From Spirochaetota bacterium (GTDB lineage Bacteria > Spirochaetota > UBA4802 > UBA5550), in assembly GCA_016933025.1 (NCBI GenBank), contig JAFGBT010000055.1, positions 1-35,992 on the forward strand: a stretch of DNA of 35,992 nt. The letters run 5' to 3'. The position numbers and the translations under genes are program-made. The notes below the pieces were generated by a model. That model was not told where the DNA came from, made no database searches, and was given only the letters and a program-made list of their open reading frames with translations. Positions 6,894-14,963 of this stretch are shown piece by piece. How positions within the stretch are numbered: position 1 is the first letter of the stretch; each line of letters starts with the position of its first letter.

Positions 6894-8345
6894 ATGAGCA
6901 CAGGATACGACCACACTGAAGAACCCGATAACGAAAATTTCGAGGAACTGCTCGAGCACTCCATGAACCGGAGGGACGATTTCGAGATCGGCGCCAGGGT
7001 CGAGGGAAAAATCGTATTTATCACAAACGATCTCGTCTTCGTCGACATCTCAGGGAAAAGCGAAGCGGTCATCAAGGCCGAGGAATTCAGGAACGATGAC
7101 GGGACGCTCTCTGTAAGCCAGGGAGACGCAGTCGAGGCGTACGTCGTCTCCCTGTCCGGCGGCGAGATACATCTGACCACCAGTCTGGGCAGGGGCGCCA
7201 TCAACACGGGCCTCATGCAGATGGCATACCGGGAAGCAATCCCGGTCTACGGGACCGTAACCGACACGGTCAAGGGCGGTTTCTCAATATCGGTCAGCGG
7301 AATCAGGTGCTTCTGCCCCACGTCGCAGATCGACATGAGACCCCCCGCGGACCCAAGGTCGATGGTGGACCGTTCCTTCCTTTTTAAAATAATCGAGTTC
7401 AAGGAAAGGGGAAAAAATATCGTCCTCTCCAGGACCGCTCTTCAGGAAGAGCACAGGAAGGAGACCGAGGAAAGCCTCAGGGAGACCCTCAAAACGGGCG
7501 ACCTGATTACCGGAACCGTATCCGGCATACGCGATTTCGGCATATTCGTCGATATCGGCGGTCTCGAGGCGCTGGTCCCCAAATCCGAGATCTCCCGGGG
7601 ACGGTCCGTCAATACTGGCGCCTTCAGCGTGGGCGAAAAAATCGAGGCGATCGTGAAATCCATCGACTGGGAAAGCCGCCGACTGACCCTGAGCATCAGA
7701 GATCTCACGCCTGAGCCGTGGGAACACATCGACCGCTATCAGGTCGGCCAGACAGTATCAGGCAGGGTAATAAATCTCATCAAAAATGGCGCCTTCGTCG
7801 AGATCGAGCCGGGACTCGACGGGTTCATCCACGTATCGCGCATGAGCTATTTAAAGAAGATCAACAGGCCTGAAGACGCCGTATCCGTCGGCGACACGGC
7901 AAACGTCCGCATTACCGGTATAAATCCGAACGAAAAGAAAATCTCACTCGAGCTGATCCACGACGGGCCAGATCCCTGGAAGGAATCGGGCGACGGGATG
8001 GCCAACACCATCCAGCGCGTCACGATCGAAGACGTAAAGCCGGCCGGCCTCAGCGTGCGGCTTGCGAACGGCATGCTCGGCTTCATCCCGCGAGGCGAGC
8101 TGATGATTAAAAACGAATCCGAGATCCAGAAGAAATACCCCGCCGGCAGCGAGATAACCGCCGCCGTTCTCCGCATCGAGCAGGAGAACCGGAAGCTCAT
8201 CCTCAGCGAATCCGAGGCGATCAAGCTCGAGGAGAGAAAGGACTACGAGAGCTTCATTAAAAAGGATGCGGCATCCAAATCAACGACACTCGGGTCCATG
8301 CTGAAAAATAAATTTGAAGACATCCAAAAAAAGATAGAAAAGTGA
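6894..8345 (+). CDS. Multi-S1-domain RNA-binding protein (ribosomal protein S1-like)
   Basis: A 483-residue protein built from five S1 OB-fold repeats at about 33-98, 116-182, 202-269, 284-354 and 373-440, after an acidic N-terminal 30 residues. Repeat 3 (GTVSGIRDFGIFVDIGG) and repeat 4 (GRVINLIKNGAFVEIEPG) are the most canonical; repeats 1, 2 and 5 are divergent. It probably binds mRNA during translation or decay. Bacterial S1 usually has four to six repeats, so this could be rpsA or an S1-like paralogue. Diverged outer repeats argue for caution. The ATG at 6894 follows AGGA by 6 bases. A small gene follows after 28 bases and is probably co-transcribed. Confidence 0.85.
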   Translation: MSTGYDHTEEPDNENFEELLEHSMNRRDDFEIGARVEGKIVFITNDLVFVDISGKSEAVIKAEEFRNDDGTLSVSQGDAVEAYVVSLSGGEIHLTTSLGRGAINTGLMQMAYREAIPVYGTVTDTVKGGFSISVSGIRCFCPTSQIDMRPPADPRSMVDRSFLFKIIEFKERGKNIVLSRTALQEEHRKETEESLRETLKTGDLITGTVSGIRDFGIFVDIGGLEALVPKSEISRGRSVNTGAFSVGEKIEAIVKSIDWESRRLTLSIRDLTPEPWEHIDRYQVGQTVSGRVINLIKNGAFVEIEPGLDGFIHVSRMSYLKKINRPEDAVSVGDTANVRITGINPNEKKISLELIHDGPDPWKESGDGMANTIQRVTIEDVKPAGLSVRLANGMLGFIPRGELMIKNESEIQKKYPAGSEITAAVLRIEQENRKLILSESEAIKLEERKDYESFIKKDAASKSTTLGSMLKNKFEDIQKKIEK

Positions 8346-8373
8346 TCCCGCGGCCGCCCGGGGAAAAACAGAA

Positions 8374-8736
8374 ATGATACGCCTGAAAAACGGATACGTT
8401 GTCGCCTACAACAAGGATTTCGACGTCTTTTTCCAGGACCTCCTGGAGTCTATTGTCCGGGAATCGCGCCGCTCTGCCGAATCCGTCCGCAGTTCTGATG
8501 ACGGTCTCTCTCCGAACGAGCTGTTCCTGAAAGAGCTGATGGACAACTGCATCTACGTAACTCACCAGCTTTTCGACATGGCCAAGACCAGGGAGGAATT
8601 CTCCCGGTTCATGGTGACCGGGTTCATCTTCAACAGCATCCTCTGCAGCCTCCCGGTCCTGGAGGGCGCATCAGAAGGCGGCGACGAACAGGAAGCCGGG
8701 GATGAATCCGAAGATGATGAGGGACGGGTACATTGA
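8374..8736 (+). CDS. Small protein with acidic C-terminal tail, function unknown
   Basis: A 120-residue protein I do not recognise. Residues 1-95 look alpha-helical and soluble with one mildly hydrophobic stretch (GFIFNSILCSLPVL). The last 25 residues are strongly acidic and low-complexity (Glu/Asp/Gly-rich). It begins 28 bases after the S1-domain gene on the same strand behind a GGGGA-type ribosome site, so it is probably the second gene of that operon. The acidic tail next to an RNA-binding protein could be a protein-protein contact or nucleic-acid-mimic region; this is speculation. Confidence 0.6.
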   Translation: MIRLKNGYVVAYNKDFDVFFQDLLESIVRESRRSAESVRSSDDGLSPNELFLKELMDNCIYVTHQLFDMAKTREEFSRFMVTGFIFNSILCSLPVLEGASEGGDEQEAGDESEDDEGRVH

Positions 8737-8787
8737 TGATGCTGTAATTCATGAGGAAACGGCATACCCTACGAATGGGTCGTCTCA

Positions 8788-8873
8788 CAAGCCCCCTAAA
8801 TCCCCCGGAGGGGGACTTTAAGAATCATAAACCGGTGACAAGCCCCCCTCTGGGGGGTTGGGGGGACCTTTTA
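8788..8873. repeat. Intergenic C-run/G-run repeat pair
   Basis: Two related units lie between convergent genes. Unit 1 is CCCCCTAAATCCCCC then GGAGGGGGACTT (about 8791-8818); unit 2 is AGCCCCCCTCT then GGGGGGTTGGGGGGACC (about 8840-8869). Each folds into a GC hairpin. Unit 1 is almost identical to copies at 22824 and 35888. Confidence 0.65.
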
Positions 8874-8908
8874 GCAGGTGTATTGGGCAGTCCCTTAGGA
8901 GTATGCGA

Positions 8909-9856
8909 TCATAGCAAATCCAGCAGTCTTTTCAACTTCGCCAGATCGGCTTCATCAATCTTTTTCCTGATCGCCTCCGGATCGTCGCGCTTGCCGACGG
9001 TCACGGTCAGGCCGACACGGTCCCCCTCGAAGTAGGGAGGATAGTCAAGGACCATCCCCCGCGAGGAAAAATAGCGGGCTATCTCTTCAGCCTCTTTTTT
9101 CATGGAATCGTATTCGGGATAGCGCACCCTGAAGATGACTGCGTGAAGATACTCCTCCCACTCCTTCCTGTCACGGATACCGTCCGGCGTTATATTTTCA
9201 ACAAAACTTACGGTGCCGTCGCGGTCATGGATATCCGCGAGCATGTCGACGACGCTCCTGAATATGTTAACCCGCAGCGGCTCGAAGGAGAGCCAGCGGG
9301 ACAGCACCGGCACCGCATTGTCAGGGAGGCGGACTACGTCCCTGATAATCCGCATCTGTATATCGCGGCGATCGAGGTACTCCCGCAGCGGCGCCGGCAG
9401 TGCCATGACGGTTTCAAGAAACGAATTGTTCCCCGCGCACTCGGCGGGCAGGCGAAGGCCCTTAACGGCTATCTCCTGTATCCGCCCGCCGTCGAGCCCA
9501 AGCTCTTTCAGGATGGCGAGCGCCCTGAGCCTTCCGATCGGGCCCGATTCGTTCCTCGCGCACTTCAGCAGGGCGCGGTTGAGAAAAAATTCCGGGTCGA
9601 CGCCGGGGACAACAATTGCGTCGGCCGATAATATCTGTAGCTCGCGGAGCACGTCGAGTCGGTTGAAGCCGAACATAATGCGGTAGCGCCCGCCGCGGTC
9701 TATCAGGACCGGGGGGTCGAGGAGGCCGAAATCCCTGATCGACGAACGGAGGCCGTCGCCTATGTGATTCCTGCTGATCTTGAAATAACGGTCCTCGAGA
9801 TCCACGTCTTCCAGAGAAACGCGCCGGGTAGTGATATGATGATTGTTCTGCAGCAT
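8909..9856 (-). CDS. ParB-like domain protein, chromosome-partition role unlikely
   Basis: A 315-residue soluble protein. Residues 20-75 resemble the ParB/Srx N-terminal domain: IGDGLRSSIRDFGLLDPPVLI (split here for length) then RYRIMFGFNRLDVLREL, the position where ParB carries its GxRRxxA box. The Arg pair of true ParB is replaced by FNRLDV, and no clear central HTH or ParA partner is seen. It starts 19 bases after the TM-TPR-Mrr-like gene on the same strand, so the two form an operon. The rest (80-315) is helical with a C-terminal alpha/beta part. CTP or DNA binding is possible from the fold but not shown. Confidence 0.65.
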   Translation of the reverse strand: MLQNNHHITTRRVSLEDVDLEDRYFKISRNHIGDGLRSSIRDFGLLDPPVLIDRGGRYRIMFGFNRLDVLRELQILSADAIVVPGVDPEFFLNRALLKCARNESGPIGRLRALAILKELGLDGGRIQEIAVKGLRLPAECAGNNSFLETVMALPAPLREYLDRRDIQMRIIRDVVRLPDNAVPVLSRWLSFEPLRVNIFRSVVDMLADIHDRDGTVSFVENITPDGIRDRKEWEEYLHAVIFRVRYPEYDSMKKEAEEIARYFSSRGMVLDYPPYFEGDRVGLTVTVGKRDDPEAIRKKIDEADLAKLKRLLDLL

Positions 9857-9875
9857 GCCGTTCCGTGAGGAATGT

Positions 9876-11450
9876 CTATATCAGTTCCGCGAGAATGTTT
9901 CCGAGCTCCTGGGGATAGACCACCTTTACTTTCGAAAGCCTCTGGGCGGCGGCCTCGCCCGCATCAGTCAGGTCGCAGGTCGTGATGAACACGCCCTGCT
10001 TGACCTTCATGTCGTTGACCGCCTGCGCCAGGTTCCTCAGGGGTATCTCGCTGACCCGCAGGTCTTTCCACCGCCGGACCCAGACCAGGGCCTTCTCCTT
10101 GGCGGCGGGATTAAAGGCAAGAAAATCGACCCCGTCCCCTTCCCGGTAGGTCGGCAGGATCTCGTCCACCCGGTATCCCAGCTTGGCGACCGCCCGGTTC
10201 GCAATGATCCTGAAATTCTCCGCGTCCATTTCCAGCAGGGCGCCGATTTTTTCTGCGGCCTCCCCGGAGGCCTCATGGGATCCGCTCACGGAATCGTCCC
10301 GCGCCGCATCGTACCGTGCGGCCGCGAGTATACCGCCCAGGTCAACGGCCTTCACGGCCTTGAGACCGCAGATATCGAAAAGGTAATTCGGCGGGAAGAC
10401 CTGTGCCAGCCAGTCGTCCGTGTACTCGATGACCGGGATCGCCCCCTCCGCGGCCCCCGGCTTTGCCGCGGCATCCATCTCCTTCCTCAACTGGGTGGTG
10501 AGGTATTGGATATTTATGAAGCCGCGGTCGAACTGGTAGAGCTGGTTCCAGTAGTCGTACGCCAGGTCCTTCATCTCCGCGTGGAGGGCGGCGAACCCCA
10601 GGTCATAGAGAATCACCGCCACCTCGTCGACCATCTCCTTTTTCCGGGCGAGTTCAAGCAGCCATTCCAGCATCTTCACGCCCTCCGCCGGCTTCTTCGC
10701 CTGGACGCACAGGATGCCATAGAGCCGCCGGGCTATAAAAAGGGCCTCCTCGTCATCGCTGTTGTCGATGATGGCCCGCGCGCGTTCCAGGGCCTCCTTG
10801 AAGTCCCGCTTCTTTTGCTGCGCGAAGGCCATTGCCAGGTTCGCGATATCGGACCTGGGGTTGAGGGCCAGGGCGTCCCTGAAGTACTCGACCGGCTCCA
10901 CTGTTTTCTGGACCTGGTAGCTCGCGATGCCGGCGCCGAAGTATATCTCGAAATCCCTCTCCCCGACCTTGATGAGGCGCTCGAAGTAGCGGAGCGCCTG
11001 TTCGAAATATCCCTGGCCGAGAAGGACAAACGCCACGTGGTAGAGCGCCTCCTCGTCCCCCGGGTAGGTCTTCAATATGTCAAAATAGTTCTGGAAGGCC
11101 TTCTGGACGTCCTCTCTCACCAGGTACGCCGCCCCGAGCTTTCGCTCCACCTCAGCCTTCTCGATTTCGTAATTGAACTTCCCGATCCTCATTATCTCCT
11201 CGAGGTGCAGGACGCCTTCGTCCACCTGGTTCCGCCCGTAATAGATCTGCGCGAGCTTCCAGTGGACGGTGAAGTCATTCGGGTTCGCATCGAGGATTTT
11301 CTTGTATTCCATGATGGCCTCGTCGACCATGTTCTGCCTGATGTAGCCGTCGGCGCGATTCAGCGGATTCAGGCGCGGCGCCAGAATATAGACATACGCC
11401 AGTATCGCTATCAGCACAACCAGCAGCACTATAAGGGACGGTACTAACAT
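9876..11450 (-). CDS. Membrane-anchored TPR protein with degenerate Mrr-like C-terminal domain (copy 1)
   Basis: A 524-residue protein: N-terminal TM helix (LVPSLIVLLVVLIAILAYVYI), then about six TPR-like helical pairs (35-330), a low-complexity linker, and at about 405-524 a restriction-endonuclease-like (Mrr_cat) fold. That domain shows GDGVDFLAF, then ALVWVRRWK, then GVFITTCDLTDAG. In active Mrr enzymes the second motif is QxK; here it reads WVR, so nuclease activity is probably lost. The start at 11450 is preferred over 11546 because it begins the TM helix and has an AGGG site. A paralogue of the same build lies at 16805-18157. ParB-like gene follows after 19 bases. Likely a cytoplasm-facing scaffold at the inner membrane. 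Confidence 0.75.
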   Translation of the reverse strand: MLVPSLIVLLVVLIAILAYVYILAPRLNPLNRADGYIRQNMVDEAIMEYKKILDANPNDFTVHWKLAQIYYGRNQVDEGVLHLEEIMRIGKFNYEIEKAEVERKLGAAYLVREDVQKAFQNYFDILKTYPGDEEALYHVAFVLLGQGYFEQALRYFERLIKVGERDFEIYFGAGIASYQVQKTVEPVEYFRDALALNPRSDIANLAMAFAQQKKRDFKEALERARAIIDNSDDEEALFIARRLYGILCVQAKKPAEGVKMLEWLLELARKKEMVDEVAVILYDLGFAALHAEMKDLAYDYWNQLYQFDRGFINIQYLTTQLRKEMDAAAKPGAAEGAIPVIEYTDDWLAQVFPPNYLFDICGLKAVKAVDLGGILAAARYDAARDDSVSGSHEASGEAAEKIGALLEMDAENFRIIANRAVAKLGYRVDEILPTYREGDGVDFLAFNPAAKEKALVWVRRWKDLRVSEIPLRNLAQAVNDMKVKQGVFITTCDLTDAGEAAAQRLSKVKVVYPQELGNILAELI

Positions 11451-11554
11451 GTGACACCCTGCCTCATGGACATCAATGATCTGGTTGGGGCCGCCGGGAC
11501 TCTCAACCGGCACCCGTTCGTCCCACCGGCCCTCCCCGTATGGCATAAAACATG

Positions 11555-13774
11555 CTATTTACGTATAAATCGGACGATTGACGGCCACCCATTAATGATA
11601 AACGACGTGTCTTCCTCGCGCTTCAGGATAAAATCGTCTTCATGCTTGATTTTCGTCTTGTACGGAAGCGTTATCATGATATCAGGCGGAACGAATTTCG
11701 GCAGCTTGTCGAAATGGATCTGAATCTCGTTGACGGTTGACGCCATTCGCAGGGAAATCGGCCCGAAGCGCGAGGGTACATCCTCAATTTTAATCTCGTT
11801 GCCCGGTTCGAACCATTCGGCCCGCGGCAGCGGGAAGAGATCGAGCCTCTCGGGATGATCAATGAAAAGGAGGCTGCGTATGGAGGCGAATGCCATCGCG
11901 CTCACAGGAATCGAGGCGCCCTCGCCCCAGCTTGCTCTTCCGGTCGCCGGATTCATGAATTCAGGCAGACTGAAGGTTTTTCCCCTCAAGCGAAGAAGGT
12001 TCTCGATCACATCAAATCCCGCCCGGTCCTTTAAGAAGATAAGGTTGACGGCAGCGACAAGCGAGGAAAAGACATCCCACCCGAGAGATTTCACGAAGAG
12101 GGGCATGCCGTCGAAAAAGGCGCGCATCCGGTCAAGGAGGCCGCGAAGCGAGGCCTCGGGCACTCCGTCCACACGGAAAGGGAATCCCGCGAACAGGTTA
12201 TAGAGGATGAACTCGTTCTCCACCCGGCCGGGGTCGTCGTCGAAGGCCATCCTGTTGAGAAGGGCAGTCATGCGATCGGATTCCTTTCTGAACTTGAGCT
12301 CGTCGCCGAAAATGCCGAGGCAGCGCGCCATGTACGAAAACTGGGCCAGGGCATGGGTTATCAGTATAAAATCGAAGGGATGCTCCTCCGCGATGGAATA
12401 ATGCGGCAGGGAGTTTGCCGCGTGGCTCCCGGGCTTTTTTATCTTATGCGCATAATTGTAGATGAGGAACGCCTTCTGTTTTATAAAGCCGAACCTCTCC
12501 TGGAGAAAGCCGGTGTCGCGGACATGAATGAAATAATCGGCAATTGCGTGTATCACCCGACACGCATCGATGACGTCAAAGAAGGAAGGGCTCTTTTCAT
12601 CCGGGGTGAAGCTCTTGATGAGATTGTCAACCAGCGCGAGGGACTCCGCCGTGTACCCCATTCGGTTGTATCCGAATATGATGTAATACGCGCGTCGGTA
12701 GTCGATCTCTCCCCCCTCCCGCGCGAGATGGTTGGACGAGAAATTCAGGAGCGCGATCTTCGACCCGTAGAACCAGTTCTGCAAGAGCCTGTCGGGGAGA
12801 GAAATATTGGCCCCGTTCCTGATCCGTATCGTCGTGAATTCCGTGTAATCCTGACGCACCCTAGTGAAATCGTATTTTCCGGGTGTGATGCCGCCGCGGG
12901 AGTCGAGGGCCATCCTGAAAATGAACCGGTTGTCCCCCTTCTTTAAAGAGTAGCCGAGAGCCAGTGTCGCCATTCCCAGCTTCGATGCGCTCCTGGCATG
13001 GCGGTCCCCTCCGTCCAGGACGATGTCACCGCATTGCTCCCCGTCACCCGCGATGACCGCATCGGGCCTGACAGCGAAGCATGCTGACTTCTTCCCGTTG
13101 ATAGTGAGCGAGGAAGAATCCTTCGCGTACTCGACCGATTCAAGGCCGCCCAGAACGGCCTGGTCGTACGGTCTTACCACGAACAACACCGACGCGTGCT
13201 TCCGGTCCCTGACGGTGCACTCGGTCTCAATCACCGCCTCGTCCACGGAGCTTCTGGCCCCGTAGATGGTCTGCTGCACCCTGCAGAGTTCGTTTTCCCA
13301 TGATGTTCGGATGATGGAGTTCCGGATGTCGCGCTCCTGCTTAATTCGCGCGCGGTCATCGGCCGGCCGGTAGATCGCGCCGCCCGCAGCGACCCACGTT
13401 TCTATCGACCAGTGGCCGAAGGACGGCGATATCATCCCCGCCGGGTCGACGTGTATTCCCTCCTCGGAGAGAAAATTCGTGAAGTAGATCGAATCCCTCA
13501 GGGCGTTGTTGACGAGCATGAGCGGCACAAATGCGGCGGCTCCGGACGACGGATCCGTCATGGCATTGATCCATGCCGGCCATTTAAAGTTAGAGAATTT
13601 CTGGAAAAGGGTGTAGTTATTTAACCCGGTGAGATAAATGTCCCTGGAAAGCTGGTATTTATCGTTATCTATTGTTACGTTGCAGGCGCCGGTAAAATCG
13701 AATAATTTCCTTTCACTCTTCTTTATAACAGGCAAAAATCTCAATTGCGACCACTGAATTAACCGGGGTTTCAT
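11555..13774 (-). CDS. Six-hairpin-glycosidase-like protein
   Basis: A 739-residue protein without signal peptide. By eye it is tripartite: an N-terminal beta-rich part (1-320, with GHWSIETWVAAGG at 120-132), a helical part (325-640) consistent with an (alpha/alpha)6 barrel, and a short C-terminal beta part (645-739; WFEPGNEIKI then VPSRFGPISL) like the tail of clan GH-L/GH-M style glycosidases. No family-specific catalytic residues could be assigned; EEH and DYR motifs are only candidates. Its ATG overlaps the stop of the upstream STAS gene (ATGA), so synthesis is coupled to a regulatory protein. Could be a cytoplasmic glucan or oligosaccharide hydrolase/phosphorylase-like protein; function is inferred from fold impression only. 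Confidence 0.55.
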   Translation of the reverse strand: MKPRLIQWSQLRFLPVIKKSERKLFDFTGACNVTIDNDKYQLSRDIYLTGLNNYTLFQKFSNFKWPAWINAMTDPSSGAAAFVPLMLVNNALRDSIYFTNFLSEEGIHVDPAGMISPSFGHWSIETWVAAGGAIYRPADDRARIKQERDIRNSIIRTSWENELCRVQQTIYGARSSVDEAVIETECTVRDRKHASVLFVVRPYDQAVLGGLESVEYAKDSSSLTINGKKSACFAVRPDAVIAGDGEQCGDIVLDGGDRHARSASKLGMATLALGYSLKKGDNRFIFRMALDSRGGITPGKYDFTRVRQDYTEFTTIRIRNGANISLPDRLLQNWFYGSKIALLNFSSNHLAREGGEIDYRRAYYIIFGYNRMGYTAESLALVDNLIKSFTPDEKSPSFFDVIDACRVIHAIADYFIHVRDTGFLQERFGFIKQKAFLIYNYAHKIKKPGSHAANSLPHYSIAEEHPFDFILITHALAQFSYMARCLGIFGDELKFRKESDRMTALLNRMAFDDDPGRVENEFILYNLFAGFPFRVDGVPEASLRGLLDRMRAFFDGMPLFVKSLGWDVFSSLVAAVNLIFLKDRAGFDVIENLLRLRGKTFSLPEFMNPATGRASWGEGASIPVSAMAFASIRSLLFIDHPERLDLFPLPRAEWFEPGNEIKIEDVPSRFGPISLRMASTVNEIQIHFDKLPKFVPPDIMITLPYKTKIKHEDDFILKREEDTSFIINGWPSIVRFIRK

Positions 13775-14109
13775 TTAAAGGATTTCAACGCTTCTTCCTC
13801 GGAATCATATATGTCGAACATATCCATCAGCTCAACGACTTCGAAAATCTTTTTGACGGCGTTGTTCATATTGCAGAGCTTCAGCATCCGTTTCTGCTCC
13901 TTTAAAATTCTCATGGTGGAAACGAATATCCTCAACCCCGAGCTGCTCATATATTCAACATCGTTCAGGTTCATTAACAGGTGTGTGTTTGCTTCGTTCT
14001 GAATTATTTTATTGATTTCTTTCTCGATTTCCGCTGACAGGTGTACATCCAGTCTGCCTGAAAGGTAGACCACCATGACGTTATCGACCTTCTTAATGTT
14101 GAGGTTCAT
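13771..14109 (-). CDS. STAS-domain anti-sigma factor antagonist
   Basis: A 112-residue single STAS domain, the SpoIIAA/RsbV class that binds anti-sigma kinases when unphosphorylated. The core VVYLSGRLDVHLSAEIEKEI and the phosphoserine loop VEYMSSSGLRIF (Ser-Ser-Ser-Gly, about residues 54-60) are intact. The start at 14109 has GGAG with 6-base spacing; the longer frame to 14178 is upstream promoter sequence. It is translationally coupled to the glycosidase-like gene. No RsbW-type kinase or sigma factor is adjacent; the PP2C phosphatase at 31397-34663 in this window is a possible but distant regulator. Confidence 0.88.
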   Translation of the reverse strand: MNLNIKKVDNVMVVYLSGRLDVHLSAEIEKEINKIIQNEANTHLLMNLNDVEYMSSSGLRIFVSTMRILKEQKRMLKLCNMNNAVKKIFEVVELMDMFDIYDSEEEALKSFK

Positions 14110-14149
14110 AGATATCTCCATCTGATAATTTTCTGAATATGAATGTGCA

Positions 14150-14178
14150 ATTTTATATAGCCTTATTATATTAATCAA
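14150..14178 (-). promoter_or_regulatory. Putative promoter of the STAS operon
   Basis: Minus-strand TTGATT (14173-14178) and TAAAAT (14150-14155, 5 of 6) are spaced by 17 bases in an AT-rich region. The predicted leader is about 35 nt with the GGAG ribosome site. Confidence 0.5.
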
Positions 14179-14225
14179 TAAAAATTTTTGAATTATAACG
14201 TTTTATTCCGGCGGCACGAAATTCC

Positions 14226-14813
14226 TTACTCCTTTCCTTCTTTCGCCTGTTTTCTGGTCATTAACAGGGTTATAACCGTTAACAAAAAAATGACCGTAAA
14301 TACAATGGCTAGCACGGTGATAACCATGTGGCCCACCTGCCAGGTGACGGTCTCCTTCCCGGCCTCGGCGGCAATTTTAATATTTATTGATTTCTGTGAA
14401 TTAATAAAAACAATCATCGAAAGTGCTGCAACAAAGGGAAAAATCATGCCGTTATAATAAATCAGGCCACGATACCTGAGCGGATCGAACAAGGGCATGA
14501 TCATCGCGATGCCGCTTACCAGAAGGAGCGCGGCAAACACCCGAAGGATATAATAGAGCGGGGATATAATCTCGTCGTTGACAATCTGCTTCAGCCAGTC
14601 CTCTTCCGCCAGCCCCTCGCCCTCATACGATGCTACGGCGCCTCCCCTGGATTCGGCATCGCCATGGTACCCGACAGCCCTGGACTCGACACTCGGCGAG
14701 AATGCCTTCAACACACCATAGGGAGAAATATAGAACGCGAGACCGATGAGAATGTACACGATGCCGGTGAGCAGCACCACTCCCTGCAAAACATTTGTTG
14801 TTTTGGATCGCAT
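14226..14813 (-). CDS. Four-TM membrane protein, function unknown
   Basis: A 195-residue integral membrane protein not assigned to a family. TM1 is at about 10-30, followed by a roughly 55-residue polar loop with a Gly/Glu-rich stretch. TM2 (85-105), TM3 (118-137) and TM4 (160-185) follow, and the C-terminus is short and charged. There is a GGGGG-type ribosome site before the ATG at 14813. It lies between the STAS operon promoter and the NTE-like gene on the same strand; the 150-base gap 14814-14963 suggests it has its own promoter. No enzymatic motif seen. Confidence 0.7.
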   Translation of the reverse strand: MRSKTTNVLQGVVLLTGIVYILIGLAFYISPYGVLKAFSPSVESRAVGYHGDAESRGGAVASYEGEGLAEEDWLKQIVNDEIISPLYYILRVFAALLLVSGIAMIMPLFDPLRYRGLIYYNGMIFPFVAALSMIVFINSQKSINIKIAAEAGKETVTWQVGHMVITVLAIVFTVIFLLTVITLLMTRKQAKEGKE

Positions 14814-14963
14814 GCGAGCCCCCCGTCTCTCGTTTTCTCATGACCGCAGTGCGGCGACCTGCACACCCGCACCATGCGGACAGGATAACAATCTTGAAAT
14901 CCTCTAATTAATCAATAATAATTTGAAATGACGTGCAAAAATGTATGAAGACGCGGAGAACTG

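Noticed and set aside
8788..8873. CRISPR or short tandem array
   Set aside because: The units differ in sequence, are not evenly spaced and have no spacer pattern or cas genes nearby.
9843..11447. 534-residue plus-strand ORF opposite the TPR copy 1 gene
   Set aside because: No recognisable fold, Leu/Val/Arg-rich shadow composition, and the opposite strand carries clear TM, TPR and Mrr-like domains.
14110..14178. N-terminal extension of the STAS protein
   Set aside because: AT-rich sequence holding the promoter; the GGAG ribosome site supports the ATG at 14109.
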